41,264 bases of DNA, taken from the NCBI GenBank assembly GCA_025463925.1, contig JAODBK010000018.1, forward strand, positions 1-41,264, read 5' to 3'. The stretch is from Acidimicrobiales bacterium. GTDB lineage: Bacteria > Actinomycetota > Acidimicrobiia > Acidimicrobiales > AC-14. The position numbers and the translations under genes are program-made. Positions 14,395 through 22,486 of the stretch are shown piece after piece; positions within the stretch are counted from its first letter, which is position 1; every line of letters starts with the position of its first letter. Below the pieces are notes generated by a model. The model ran no database searches and was not told the DNA's origin. It worked only from the letters and a program-made list of their open reading frames with translations.

Positions 14395-14421
14395 GGCCCG
14401 GCCGGTCGTCCCGGCCGGGCC
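14395..14421 (+). terminator. Hairpin terminator immediately after gpsA
   Basis: GGCCCGGCCGG (14395-14405) and CCGGCCGGGCC (14411-14421) form an 11-bp perfect stem with a 5-nt loop directly after the TGA. Between two convergent genes it may act on both strands. Confidence 0.75.
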
Positions 14422-14430
14422 CTGCTCAGC

Positions 14431-14454
14431 GACTCAGCGACTCAATGACTCAGC
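14431..14454. repeat. Three 8-bp repeats giving stop codons in all frames
   Basis: GACTCAGC, GACTCAAT and GACTCAGC lie head to tail. On the minus strand each contains TGA, at an 8-nt period, starting with the true stop of the CWB2 gene (14450-14452); a fourth TGA is at 14426-14428. The 8-nt period places stops in all three frames. Confidence 0.7.
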
Positions 14455-16900
14455 GGGCGAACGTGATCGCGCTGTTGGTGCCGTTCACGGTGACCATGAG
14501 GCGCACGATCGTGAATGACTGACCGGGATCGTCGACGACGTTCTTCGACTGACCCGGGATCGGGCAGTCCGCCTGGTGGGTGTTGTTCTCCTCGATCAGC
14601 AGGGTCAGCCCGTAGATGCGGTTGGCGACGCCCGAGTAAGTGCTCGTCATGATGCGACCCCGGAACGTCTTCGGCCCCGACGGCGTGTTGATCGTGTACA
14701 GCACGGTGCGGCTGGTGTTGGGATCGCCCAGGGTCTGGCACTGGCTGGACCCGTTGCCACCGTCGTCGGTGGGCTCGACCACACCCATCCCGGGTGTGCC
14801 GGCATCCGTCTGGCACTCGCGGACGTTCTGGATGTTGAGCGTGCCCGGGAAGTGCGGCGTGACGACGCCGGCGGCGAAGGTGTGGCCGGTCTTCAGCCCG
14901 CTGGCGGTGTTGGGTGTGCCGGCGGGGCAGCCACCGGAGTCGCTGTCCGCCGTGGTGCCGGCGATGGAGACGCCGAGCCCGGTCTGGTTCTCCGGCATCA
15001 GCTGCACCATCCCCGGCGATTGGGAGCCGGTGGCGTGGAGCGGACTGCCACTCAGGGCGGCGTAGATGTCGACGAGACCCTGGTCGGTGCGGATCTGGAG
15101 GCCGAGGTCGCCGGCGCGCCGGACGCCCGCGATCACCTGGCCGGTGTAGGTGCCGCCGATGACGACGCCGCCACTGATGCGGTAGATGTCCGTGCTGTCG
15201 CTGCTGGCCAGCTTGCACCACGTCATCCCGACGATGTTGAACGTGTTCACGCCGAGGGCACCGTTGAAGCCGATGCTGCCATCGCAGTTCCCGGCACTGG
15301 GCAGTGTCCCGCTGAAGTTGCCGTCGAAGCTCTGACGGGTCGCGGCACCGACGACGGCGAGCACGCCGTCACTGATGGCGCTGCCGCCGTTGTTGACGAA
15401 GTTCAAGTGGCCGACGAGGTTGGCGGTGTCGATCACGAAGTCGATCGTGGTGCGGCGCGCCGTCTGCACGCCGGGCGGCTGCCCGACGTCGTTGGCCGCG
15501 AACCCGCCGATCACCTTCCCGGCGGAGGCCACGCCTCCGGTCGGCGTGAAGCTGACCGCCGTCCCGGGCAGCACCGTCTCCGTCTCCGAGGAAGGCGGCG
15601 GGATCGGCGGCAGCGTCGGTGTGGCCGCGCAGAACTGTGCCGTAACGGTGAGCTTGCCGGGCATGTCGCCGGCGGCATCGAGCGTGAAGACCTGCTGGCG
15701 CTGGCTGGCCTGGCAACCGTTCACCGTCGACGTCGAGGGCGCCGCCGAACTTCCGGACACGGTGTCGCGGTACGTCGCCGACCGTCCGGCCACCGGAAGG
15801 AGCCCGTTCAGCAGCTTGGACCACGACGTTGCGGTGGCGGCGGTGATCGCCGCCGTTCCACCCAGCAGATACGAGTTCGCGGGCTCGAGCGGGCGGTCGT
15901 AACCCAGCCCGGAGATGTAGCTCTGCAGTGGCGCCGGCACCGTGTTCGGGTCGGTGAGCAGCAGCGGTGACCCGAGCGAGCCCGACAGCGGGCCGCCGCT
16001 CAGTGCGTCGGCACCGCCGCCGGCGTCGTCACCGCGCGCCAGCACGAGGTTGTCGAACGACTGTGAGGTGGACGGGTTGAGCCCGAGCAGGTCCTTGGCG
16101 ACGAGTGTCGCGGTGTGGTACCGGTCCGTGCCGGCATGAGGCACGACGCTGATTCCCGCGGGCGCCGACGGCTGCGCGACGGCCAATGGCCCGCCGATGA
16201 CGTGCACCGTCGTCGAATTGTCGGCGTGGGCGTTGAGGAACTTCTGCGTCGCCGCCGGCATGCCGGATGGTGTCCCGAGGAGGACCGGGATGCCATTCAT
16301 GGACGCGTACGACGATGCCGAGAGCGCGTCCGGGAACTTGAGGCCGCTGGCGACGATGATCTGCGAGAGCTTCGTCGTCGGAGCCGACTGGAGACTCTCG
16401 GCGAGTGCTGCCGCGGTGTCGAAGCGGTCGACCGGTTGGCCGGTGCCGTTGAGGTAGCTGACGAGGCGGATGGCCTTGTAGCCGCCGGCGACGACCGCGG
16501 CGTCGATGCTCGGGCTCAGCGCCGCGTCGCCACCCATGATGAGCACGCTGTCGCCCGGGTCGAGGCGGCGGTCGATCTCGTTCTTGACCCGCGCATCGAG
16601 CGCCGCGCCGGGCGTGAGGAGCACCGGTGCGAACTCGGGGCCGGCCGGGTCGTTCGTCGCCGGCGAGGCGGCCAGCGCGTCGGCGAAGACGTCGCCGCGC
16701 GCGAGCACGACGTAGTGCGGTCCGAGTGGCAACTTGTTGGAGATCGCCACCGAGGTCGCATAGCGATCGGCGCCCGCGATGCGATCGGACGTGCCGACGG
16801 GAGGCGTCGCCCCGGTCGCTGCTGACACCGACGACGGGAGCAGGACCGCCCCGATCGCGACTGCGGAGAGTGCAGCCGCCCAACGTCCTCGTGAGCGCAT
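14450..16900 (-). CDS. Secreted cell-wall-binding-repeat (CWB2) surface protein with novel C-terminal region
   Basis: 816 aa. Signal peptide at residues 1-27 (MRSRGRWAAALSAVAIGAVLL ... SVSA-A, quoted in parts). Residues about 38-365 hold three cell wall binding repeat 2-type units: DRIAGADRYATSVAIS with VLARGDVFADALAASP and VLIMGGDAALS; a second with VDRFDTAAALA, IVASGLKFPDALSASS and VHVIGGPLAV; and a third with GTDRYHTATLVA, VLARGDD and SYLLGGTAAI. These anchor proteins to wall polymers. The remaining ~430 residues are rich in Gly, Thr, Ser and Asn with scattered cysteines and belong to no family I recognise. A 40-50 nt leader with GGTGGG lies upstream, and TACCGT (16951-16946) is a possible -10. 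A single gene with no secretion partner nearby. Confidence 0.88.
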   Translation of the reverse strand: MRSRGRWAAALSAVAIGAVLLPSSVSAATGATPPVGTSDRIAGADRYATSVAISNKLPLGPHYVVLARGDVFADALAASPATNDPAGPEFAPVLLTPGAALDARVKNEIDRRLDPGDSVLIMGGDAALSPSIDAAVVAGGYKAIRLVSYLNGTGQPVDRFDTAAALAESLQSAPTTKLSQIIVASGLKFPDALSASSYASMNGIPVLLGTPSGMPAATQKFLNAHADNSTTVHVIGGPLAVAQPSAPAGISVVPHAGTDRYHTATLVAKDLLGLNPSTSQSFDNLVLARGDDAGGGADALSGGPLSGSLGSPLLLTDPNTVPAPLQSYISGLGYDRPLEPANSYLLGGTAAITAATATSWSKLLNGLLPVAGRSATYRDTVSGSSAAPSTSTVNGCQASQRQQVFTLDAAGDMPGKLTVTAQFCAATPTLPPIPPPSSETETVLPGTAVSFTPTGGVASAGKVIGGFAANDVGQPPGVQTARRTTIDFVIDTANLVGHLNFVNNGGSAISDGVLAVVGAATRQSFDGNFSGTLPSAGNCDGSIGFNGALGVNTFNIVGMTWCKLASSDSTDIYRISGGVVIGGTYTGQVIAGVRRAGDLGLQIRTDQGLVDIYAALSGSPLHATGSQSPGMVQLMPENQTGLGVSIAGTTADSDSGGCPAGTPNTASGLKTGHTFAAGVVTPHFPGTLNIQNVRECQTDAGTPGMGVVEPTDDGGNGSSQCQTLGDPNTSRTVLYTINTPSGPKTFRGRIMTSTYSGVANRIYGLTLLIEENNTHQADCPIPGQSKNVVDDPGQSFTIVRLMVTVNGTNSAITFAR

Positions 16901-16985
16901 GTGAATCCCACCAGCCTTTCCTCAACCCGCCGTCGAGATCGGGAAACGGTACCAACCGACCTTCTGGCTTGTCAGAACACGGGCT

Positions 16986-16991
16986 TATCCT
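16986..16991 (+). promoter_or_regulatory. -10 element of the six-hairpin glycosidase gene
   Basis: TATCCT lies 6 nt before the ATG at 16998, so the transcript would start at or next to the start codon. Confidence 0.5.
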
Positions 16992-16997
16992 TCCGGC

Positions 16998-19319
16998 ATG
17001 GCGCTGCGGACTTGGCTGCTCAGGCGGGCCATGGGGCGCTTCCGCATCACCGACGACATCGTCCGGCACCTGACGACGTTCCAGCGGCTGGGCGAGACGG
17101 TGGAGGTGCAGCTGCCGACCGAGCTCCTGCCAATCGGCGCCCGGACCGTGTTCCGGGCGCTGCGCACCCGGGCGGCCTCGCAGCTCGGCGTGGATTGGGT
17201 GTGGCCCTACTGGCTCGAGCGGCAGGTCGACCCACGCGATCCGGCATTCGTGCCGCGCGGTCACCTTCCGTTCCTCGCCAACATCACCAACCGCAACTGG
17301 ACGATGGTCGGCAACGTCGCCTCGCCGTGGGAGGCGATCGTCGACCCGCGGGGGCTGGTGACGCCGTGGTACGACGGCTGGTCGCTCGACTGGTGGGTGG
17401 GTGCCGACGACCGCTGGCACGTGCCGTCACGCGACTCGGGCGTGCGCCAGCGCCTGGTCGACAGCGCGCCGATCGTCGAGACCGCGATGCGGGTACCGGG
17501 TGGCGACGTGATCCATCGCGCGTACGCGGTACAGGCCGACGAGGAGTACGTCGTCATCGAGATCGAGAACGCGTCGCGCCTGCCGGTGGCGATCGCGCTG
17601 GCTGTCCGGCCGTACAACCCGGAAGGGTTGGCGGTGGTCGAGCGCGTCGCGCTCCACGACCGCACCGTCACCGTGGACGGCCGACCCGCGCTCCTCTTCC
17701 CGCGGCCGCCATCGCGCGCCACCGGCTCCACCTTCCGGCGCGGTGACTCGGCGGCCGAGGTCTTCCGCGGCACTGCCGCGGATGCGCTGCCCGATCCGTT
17801 GCGTTGCGAAGCCGGTCTCGCGCAGGCAGCCTTCCTGTTCCCGCTCGCGCACCAGGCCACGTTGCAGGTCGCGCTGCCGCTGGTGGCCGAGCGGCGGACC
17901 CGCCGACGCCGCCTGGCGCGCCGGCGCGTCGAGCGGATGCCCGAGATCCCCGCGGGCGGCCTGCCCCCGAGCGCGGTGGTGGCGCGCGGGTGGCGGGTGC
18001 AGACGGATCGCGGGATGCGGCTCGTGCTGCCCGATGCGCGTCTGGCCGAAGCGGTCGACGCCAACCGCCGGTACCTGTTGCTGCTGCACGACGGCACCGA
18101 GATCACGCCGGGGCCGGCGACGTACCACCGCTTCTGGTTCCGCGACGCCGCGTACATGCTGGCCGCGCTCGACCGCTACGGCTTCCACGGCGAGGCGACC
18201 GAGGTCATCAGCCACTTCCAGGACCGCCAACGGGTCGACGGCTTCTTCTTCAGCCAGCGGCAGGAGTGGGACTCGAACGGCGCCGCCCTCTGGTCGATGG
18301 CGGAGCACTGGCGCCTCACCGGCGAGCTGGTCGCCGACGGCGACTCGGTGTCGCGCGCCGTGCGCTGGATCGGGCGCAAGCTCCGGGGCGCCCGCCGCGA
18401 CGAGGAGGTCGCCGGGCTCATGCCACCGGGCATCTCGGCCGAGCACCTCGGGCCGTTCGACCACTACTACTGGGACTCGTTCTGGTCGTGGCGCGGCCTG
18501 CTCGACGGCGCCGCCATGCTCCGCCATCTCGGGCGCGACAAGCAGGCGGCCGCGGCCGAGGAGTGGGCCGCCGCGCTCGGCGCGGCGCTCGATCGGTCGA
18601 TGGCGCGGGTCGCGGCCGAGCTGGGCGGGGCCGCGGTCCCGGCCGGGCCGCGCCGCCATCTGGACCCGGCCATGATCGGATCGCTCGTCGCGTGCTGGCC
18701 GCTCGCGCTGTACCGCGGCGACGAGCCCCGCATGGCGGCCACCGCCGACGTCATCCGCGAGCGCTTCTGCATCGGCGACGCGTTCTTCCAGGGCATCAGT
18801 CACACCGGCCTCGGCACGTATCTCACGATGCAGCTGGCGTTCGCCGAGCTCGATGCCGGCGACCGCCGGGCGTTGGCCCGCCTGCAGTGGCTGCTCGGCG
18901 CGGCCACGCCGACGTGGACGTGGCCCGAGGCGATCCACCCGCAGCTCGGCGGCGGCTGCATGGGCGACGGGCATCACGGCTGGGCGGCGGCCGACTTCCT
19001 GTCGATGGTGCGGGCCCTGCTGGTGCGCGAGGTCGACGGTGGGCTGGCGCTGTGCTCGATGCTTCCCGACCACTGGTTGGGGCAGGGCATCGAGGTGCAC
19101 GACGCACCGACCCACGCCGGCCTCATGTCGTTCGCGGTGCGCTGGCACGGCGACCGGCCGGCGCTGCTGTGGGACCTGAAGCGGCGCGGCGACGGCTCGG
19201 CACCGGTCACGCTCACCGCGCGGGGCCTCGACCCGGCCTGGTCGTCGACCGAGGCGCGCGGCGAAGCGCTGCTGGCCACGCCGCCCGAGCTGCAGGCCGC
19301 CGCCGGAGGCTTCTCGTGA
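16998..19319 (+). CDS. Six-hairpin (alpha/alpha-barrel) glycosidase, amylo-glucosidase/trehalase-like
   Basis: 773 aa, cytoplasmic (no signal peptide). The first ~330 residues form a beta-rich domain (NWTMVGNVASPWEAIVDPRG; WYDGWSLDWWVGADDRWHVP) followed by a (alpha/alpha)6 catalytic domain. Signatures of GH15/GH63-type folds are YHRFWFRDAAYMLAALDRYGF (W-x-R-D), QEWDSNGAALWSMAEHWRL and DHYYWDSFWSWRGLLDGA, and a likely acid/base region TWPEAIHPQLGGGCMGDGHHGW. Exact linkage cannot be read from sequence; glycogen/oligoglucoside, trehalose or glucosylglycerate are candidates. The stop overlaps the start of the adenylate cyclase gene (GTGA), so the two proteins are made together. Confidence 0.8.
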   Translation: MALRTWLLRRAMGRFRITDDIVRHLTTFQRLGETVEVQLPTELLPIGARTVFRALRTRAASQLGVDWVWPYWLERQVDPRDPAFVPRGHLPFLANITNRNWTMVGNVASPWEAIVDPRGLVTPWYDGWSLDWWVGADDRWHVPSRDSGVRQRLVDSAPIVETAMRVPGGDVIHRAYAVQADEEYVVIEIENASRLPVAIALAVRPYNPEGLAVVERVALHDRTVTVDGRPALLFPRPPSRATGSTFRRGDSAAEVFRGTAADALPDPLRCEAGLAQAAFLFPLAHQATLQVALPLVAERRTRRRRLARRRVERMPEIPAGGLPPSAVVARGWRVQTDRGMRLVLPDARLAEAVDANRRYLLLLHDGTEITPGPATYHRFWFRDAAYMLAALDRYGFHGEATEVISHFQDRQRVDGFFFSQRQEWDSNGAALWSMAEHWRLTGELVADGDSVSRAVRWIGRKLRGARRDEEVAGLMPPGISAEHLGPFDHYYWDSFWSWRGLLDGAAMLRHLGRDKQAAAAEEWAAALGAALDRSMARVAAELGGAAVPAGPRRHLDPAMIGSLVACWPLALYRGDEPRMAATADVIRERFCIGDAFFQGISHTGLGTYLTMQLAFAELDAGDRRALARLQWLLGAATPTWTWPEAIHPQLGGGCMGDGHHGWAAADFLSMVRALLVREVDGGLALCSMLPDHWLGQGIEVHDAPTHAGLMSFAVRWHGDRPALLWDLKRRGDGSAPVTLTARGLDPAWSSTEARGEALLATPPELQAAAGGFS

Positions 19320-20479
19320 GCCTGCGCGAGAAGTTGCTCGCGCGTGGCGTGCCGGAAGCCGAGATCGACGAGGCCGAGCGCACCGGGACGCTGTTCCAGC
19401 TCGCGGTCGAGCGGATCATCGTCGGTGAGCCGCGCTACACCAGCGAGGAGATCGCAGAGAAGGCGGAGACGGATGTCGAGGTGCTGCGCCGGCTCTGGCG
19501 CGCCCTCGGCTTCACCGACACCGAACAGCGCATCTTCACCGACGCCGACCTCGAGGCGATCGGGTGGGTCCGCCGCGCCAACGAGGACGGCTGGGCCGAC
19601 CTGCGGGTGACGACGCAGTTGACGCGCGTGGTGGGTTCGTCGCTGGCTCGCATCGCGGACGCGCAGGTGGACGTGCTGAGCGACCGGATCGAGGAGCTGG
19701 CCAGGGCCGGCGTGTCGCAGGACGAGGCCGACGAAGTGCTCATCGACCTGCTCGAGGAGCAGTTGCCGCAATGGGCCGAGACGTTCGCATACGTGCACCG
19801 GCGCCATCTCGCGGCGGCGCTGCAGCGCGCCGAAGCGGCGCGGCGCGGCGACGCCGACCACGTCATCCACACCGTCGGCTTCGCCGACCTCGTCGGGTTC
19901 ACGGTGTTGAGCCAGGCGCTCGACGAAGCCGAGCTGGCCGACGTCGTGGACCGGTTCGAGTCGCTGGCGTTCGACGTGGTCGGCCGGGTCGGCGGGCGGG
20001 TGGTGAAGATGATCGGCGACGAGGTGATGTTCGTCGCCGACGACGTCGCCGCCGCGGCCGAGATCGCGCTGACGCTGTCGGAGACCTACGCCAACGACGA
20101 GACCCTGTCCGACGTCCGGGTCGGGCTGGCGCGGGGCGCCGCCATCGTGCGCGAGGGCGACTTCTTCGGGCCCGCGGTGAACCTGGCGAGCCGGCTCGTC
20201 AACATCGCGTACCCGGGCAGCGTCGTCACCGACGAGGCCGTGCACGACACCCTCGAGGGCCATGAGGGGTTCGCGTGGAAGTCGATGCGGCCGCGACGGC
20301 TCAAGGGCATCGGGTGGACCGCGCCGGTGGTGCTGCTCCGGGCCGACGACGCGCAGGGGCGCCGACCGGCCAGCGACGTCGCCCGCAAGGTGCGGGCCAA
20401 GCGGTCGCAACTGGTGAAGCGGTCGCGGCGCCCGTCGGCGTTGGAGACCGCGGCCGACGACGAGACGCCGACTGTCTAA
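19316..20479 (+). CDS. Class III adenylate cyclase with N-terminal regulatory domain
   Basis: 387 aa. Residues about 1-165 look like the alpha-helical regulatory domain found in mycobacterial Rv1264-type cyclases (VERIIVGEPRYTSEEIAEKA; LWRALGFTD). Residues about 180-345 are the catalytic domain: FADLVGFTVLSQ (first metal Asp), VVKMIGDEVMFVADD (Lys and second metal Asp), and FGPAVNLASRLVNIAYPGS (transition-state Asn and Arg in NLASR). All core residues of an active cyclase are present. A basic C-terminal tail follows (KVRAKRSQLVKRSRRP). No transmembrane helix. The GTG at 19316 has GGAGG about 6 nt upstream and overlaps the glycosidase stop. In Rv1264 the N-terminal domain senses pH; that is only a family precedent here. 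Confidence 0.9.
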   Translation: MSLREKLLARGVPEAEIDEAERTGTLFQLAVERIIVGEPRYTSEEIAEKAETDVEVLRRLWRALGFTDTEQRIFTDADLEAIGWVRRANEDGWADLRVTTQLTRVVGSSLARIADAQVDVLSDRIEELARAGVSQDEADEVLIDLLEEQLPQWAETFAYVHRRHLAAALQRAEAARRGDADHVIHTVGFADLVGFTVLSQALDEAELADVVDRFESLAFDVVGRVGGRVVKMIGDEVMFVADDVAAAAEIALTLSETYANDETLSDVRVGLARGAAIVREGDFFGPAVNLASRLVNIAYPGSVVTDEAVHDTLEGHEGFAWKSMRPRRLKGIGWTAPVVLLRADDAQGRRPASDVARKVRAKRSQLVKRSRRPSALETAADDETPTV

Positions 20480-22422
20480 CCGCCCACCGTCGACGTGCAG
20501 GCTTGGCCGTGGCAGACGTCGGTGAGCGCGCCGGCGAAGAACGCCAGCGCCAGTGCGGCGACGCGCGGCTCCGCGGCACCCGAGCCGTGCGGGTCGTTCC
20601 CGTCGGTCGGCGGCGTCGCGGCGTCGGGCGGCGCCGGCGATCCGTAGTCCCACACCACCAGCGCGTTGCCCGGATAGGCGCCCGCGGGGATCGGGTCGAG
20701 GCCCCAGTACGGGTCGCCGGCCCCGGTCCGTCCCGATTGGAGCGCGGGCTGATGAATGCGGGCGCCGATCGTGCGCGCTTCGACCTGCGTCGTCACGTTG
20801 GCCACCTGGTGGTCGCCGAAGGCTTCGATCAGCAGCACCGTGTGCTTCGGCGTGCCCGGATACGGATCGTCGGTCATGTGGGCCGCGTAGCCGTCGGCCT
20901 CGCCGCGGTCCCACAGCAGTTGCATGAGCGCCAGCGCGAGCGCCTGGTCGACCGCGGACCGGTACGACGCGCCGAGGAACGTCGCGAAGCGGCTGAAGTC
21001 GACGCTGCGCGGGATCAGCGTGGAGAAGTTCATGCCGGGCACGCCGAGCACGGCGCGGGTCCATTCGGTGGACACCGCGGTGGCGGCGCCGCCCAGGATG
21101 CCGCCCTGGCTGTTGCCGTTGAAGAACACCTCGCCGGGCTTGATCGCCGGGTGACCGCCGAGTTGGAACGCCGGATCGGTCGCGAACCCCTTCGGGTCCT
21201 TCAGCAGCCGGGCGAGGAACTGCATGTCGAGGACCGCCTGCTGGAGGCGGTCGACGACCGTCGGGAAGCGGGTGAGGTCGCCGAGCACGCTGATGAGGTT
21301 CGGGATGTCGGCGCTCGACATGCCGATCCAGTCGGTGCCGCACAGCACCGCGTCGCCGGCCTGTGCCAGCGGGCCGAAACCGTCGACCTCGCTGGCCGAG
21401 CCCAGCAGGCCGTGGCCGTAGACGATGGCCTGCGCCGGCTTTGACGCCGCCGCCTTCGGGATGACGCACACGAAGTTCGCCTGCTGGTTGCCGTTGCGCG
21501 TCGGCAGCCCATCGGGGCCGAGCAGGAACCGCTGCCCGGGACCGCCGTCGCCGGTGAGGTACCGCGGCACGGTGAAGGTGCCGGTGACCCGCCGGGCGAG
21601 ATCGGGCGTCGGCGCCGGGTCGACCTTGTCGACGTGGAACGACGGCGCGCCGCCATTGCTCCCGAGTGAGGCGAACGCGTCGTCGCGCATGTGCAAGAGG
21701 CGACCGGCGAGGCTGGCCGCGCTGGCGACGGTGAAGTCCCAGGCCAGCGCGAGATCAGCCTTGGCGACTCCGGCCTTGGTGAGGTCGGCGATCGCGGCGC
21801 CGATCGCGGCTCGGCGCGTTTCGACGGCGGGCGCGTCGGTGCGGGTGCCGTCGCGTATGGCGAGGAAGGCCGGCCACGTCGCCGCCGGAGCCAGGTTGCG
21901 CGTCAGCCCGACGACGTACCGGTGCGCCTCGTGCAGCGCGATCGCCGGGCGGATCGTGAGCAGTCCGGACGGGTCGGCGTCGACCCAGAACGGTTGGCGC
22001 GTCCCCGTGGTGGCGTCGAGGAGCACGATCGCCGATCCCGGTGCCTCGGACGTGGCGATGGTGCCGGGCGCCGGAAGGTGGGCCGCGGCGGCATCGAAGC
22101 CCGGGACCATCACGAGGATGGGCGACCCGGGGCTGAAGCCGTCGGCCCGGTTCCACTCGGCGGGGTCGACCGGAGTGCCCGCGGTGTTCTTCGGCATGAC
22201 GGACGCGTCGAGCGCGAGCCGGCGCCCGGTGGGGCTCGACGGGTCCGACGCGGTGAACGCGTTGCTGGGAAACGGAAGGAGGCACGCGCCGCCCGAGAGC
22301 GGCTCGCAGTGTGGCGCGACCGCCGGGAGGTGCTCGACCGCTTTCTTCGACGATCCCGACGTGCACCCGGCGAGCGCGGTGACGGTGGCGAGGAGGGCGA
22401 GGAGAGCGGTGATCCGGCGCAT
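20476..22422 (-). CDS. Lipoprotein with alpha/beta-hydrolase-like domain
   Basis: 648 aa. The lipobox LALLATVTALAGC places the mature protein on the outer face of the membrane (acylated Cys about 20). The middle holds a hydrolase-like core: AIVYGHGLLGSASEVDGFG (oxyanion loop), CGTDWIGMS, and VFFNGNSQGGILGGAATAV, where NSQGG is a G-x-S-x-G-type nucleophile elbow with Asn in the first position. HTVLLIEAFGDHQVANVTT is a candidate acid/His region. Residues 40-260 form an N-terminal domain with a conserved PFPSNAFTASDP start. Homologous lipoproteins of unknown substrate are widespread in soil and marine bacteria. The stop TAG at 20476-20478 overlaps the TAA of the cyclase, a tightly convergent arrangement. 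Confidence 0.8.
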   Translation of the reverse strand: MRRITALLALLATVTALAGCTSGSSKKAVEHLPAVAPHCEPLSGGACLLPFPSNAFTASDPSSPTGRRLALDASVMPKNTAGTPVDPAEWNRADGFSPGSPILVMVPGFDAAAAHLPAPGTIATSEAPGSAIVLLDATTGTRQPFWVDADPSGLLTIRPAIALHEAHRYVVGLTRNLAPAATWPAFLAIRDGTRTDAPAVETRRAAIGAAIADLTKAGVAKADLALAWDFTVASAASLAGRLLHMRDDAFASLGSNGGAPSFHVDKVDPAPTPDLARRVTGTFTVPRYLTGDGGPGQRFLLGPDGLPTRNGNQQANFVCVIPKAAASKPAQAIVYGHGLLGSASEVDGFGPLAQAGDAVLCGTDWIGMSSADIPNLISVLGDLTRFPTVVDRLQQAVLDMQFLARLLKDPKGFATDPAFQLGGHPAIKPGEVFFNGNSQGGILGGAATAVSTEWTRAVLGVPGMNFSTLIPRSVDFSRFATFLGASYRSAVDQALALALMQLLWDRGEADGYAAHMTDDPYPGTPKHTVLLIEAFGDHQVANVTTQVEARTIGARIHQPALQSGRTGAGDPYWGLDPIPAGAYPGNALVVWDYGSPAPPDAATPPTDGNDPHGSGAAEPRVAALALAFFAGALTDVCHGQACTSTVGG

Positions 22423-22486
22423 GGCGACCGCGACGACAGTACCGATGCCGGCAGGCCGGTGAGCCGCGGGCGCCGAATGGTTCGCG

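Noticed and set aside
14395-14454. CRISPR or integration site from short repeats after gpsA
   Set aside because: Repeats are only 8 bp without spacers or cas/int genes; explained as terminator plus staggered stops.
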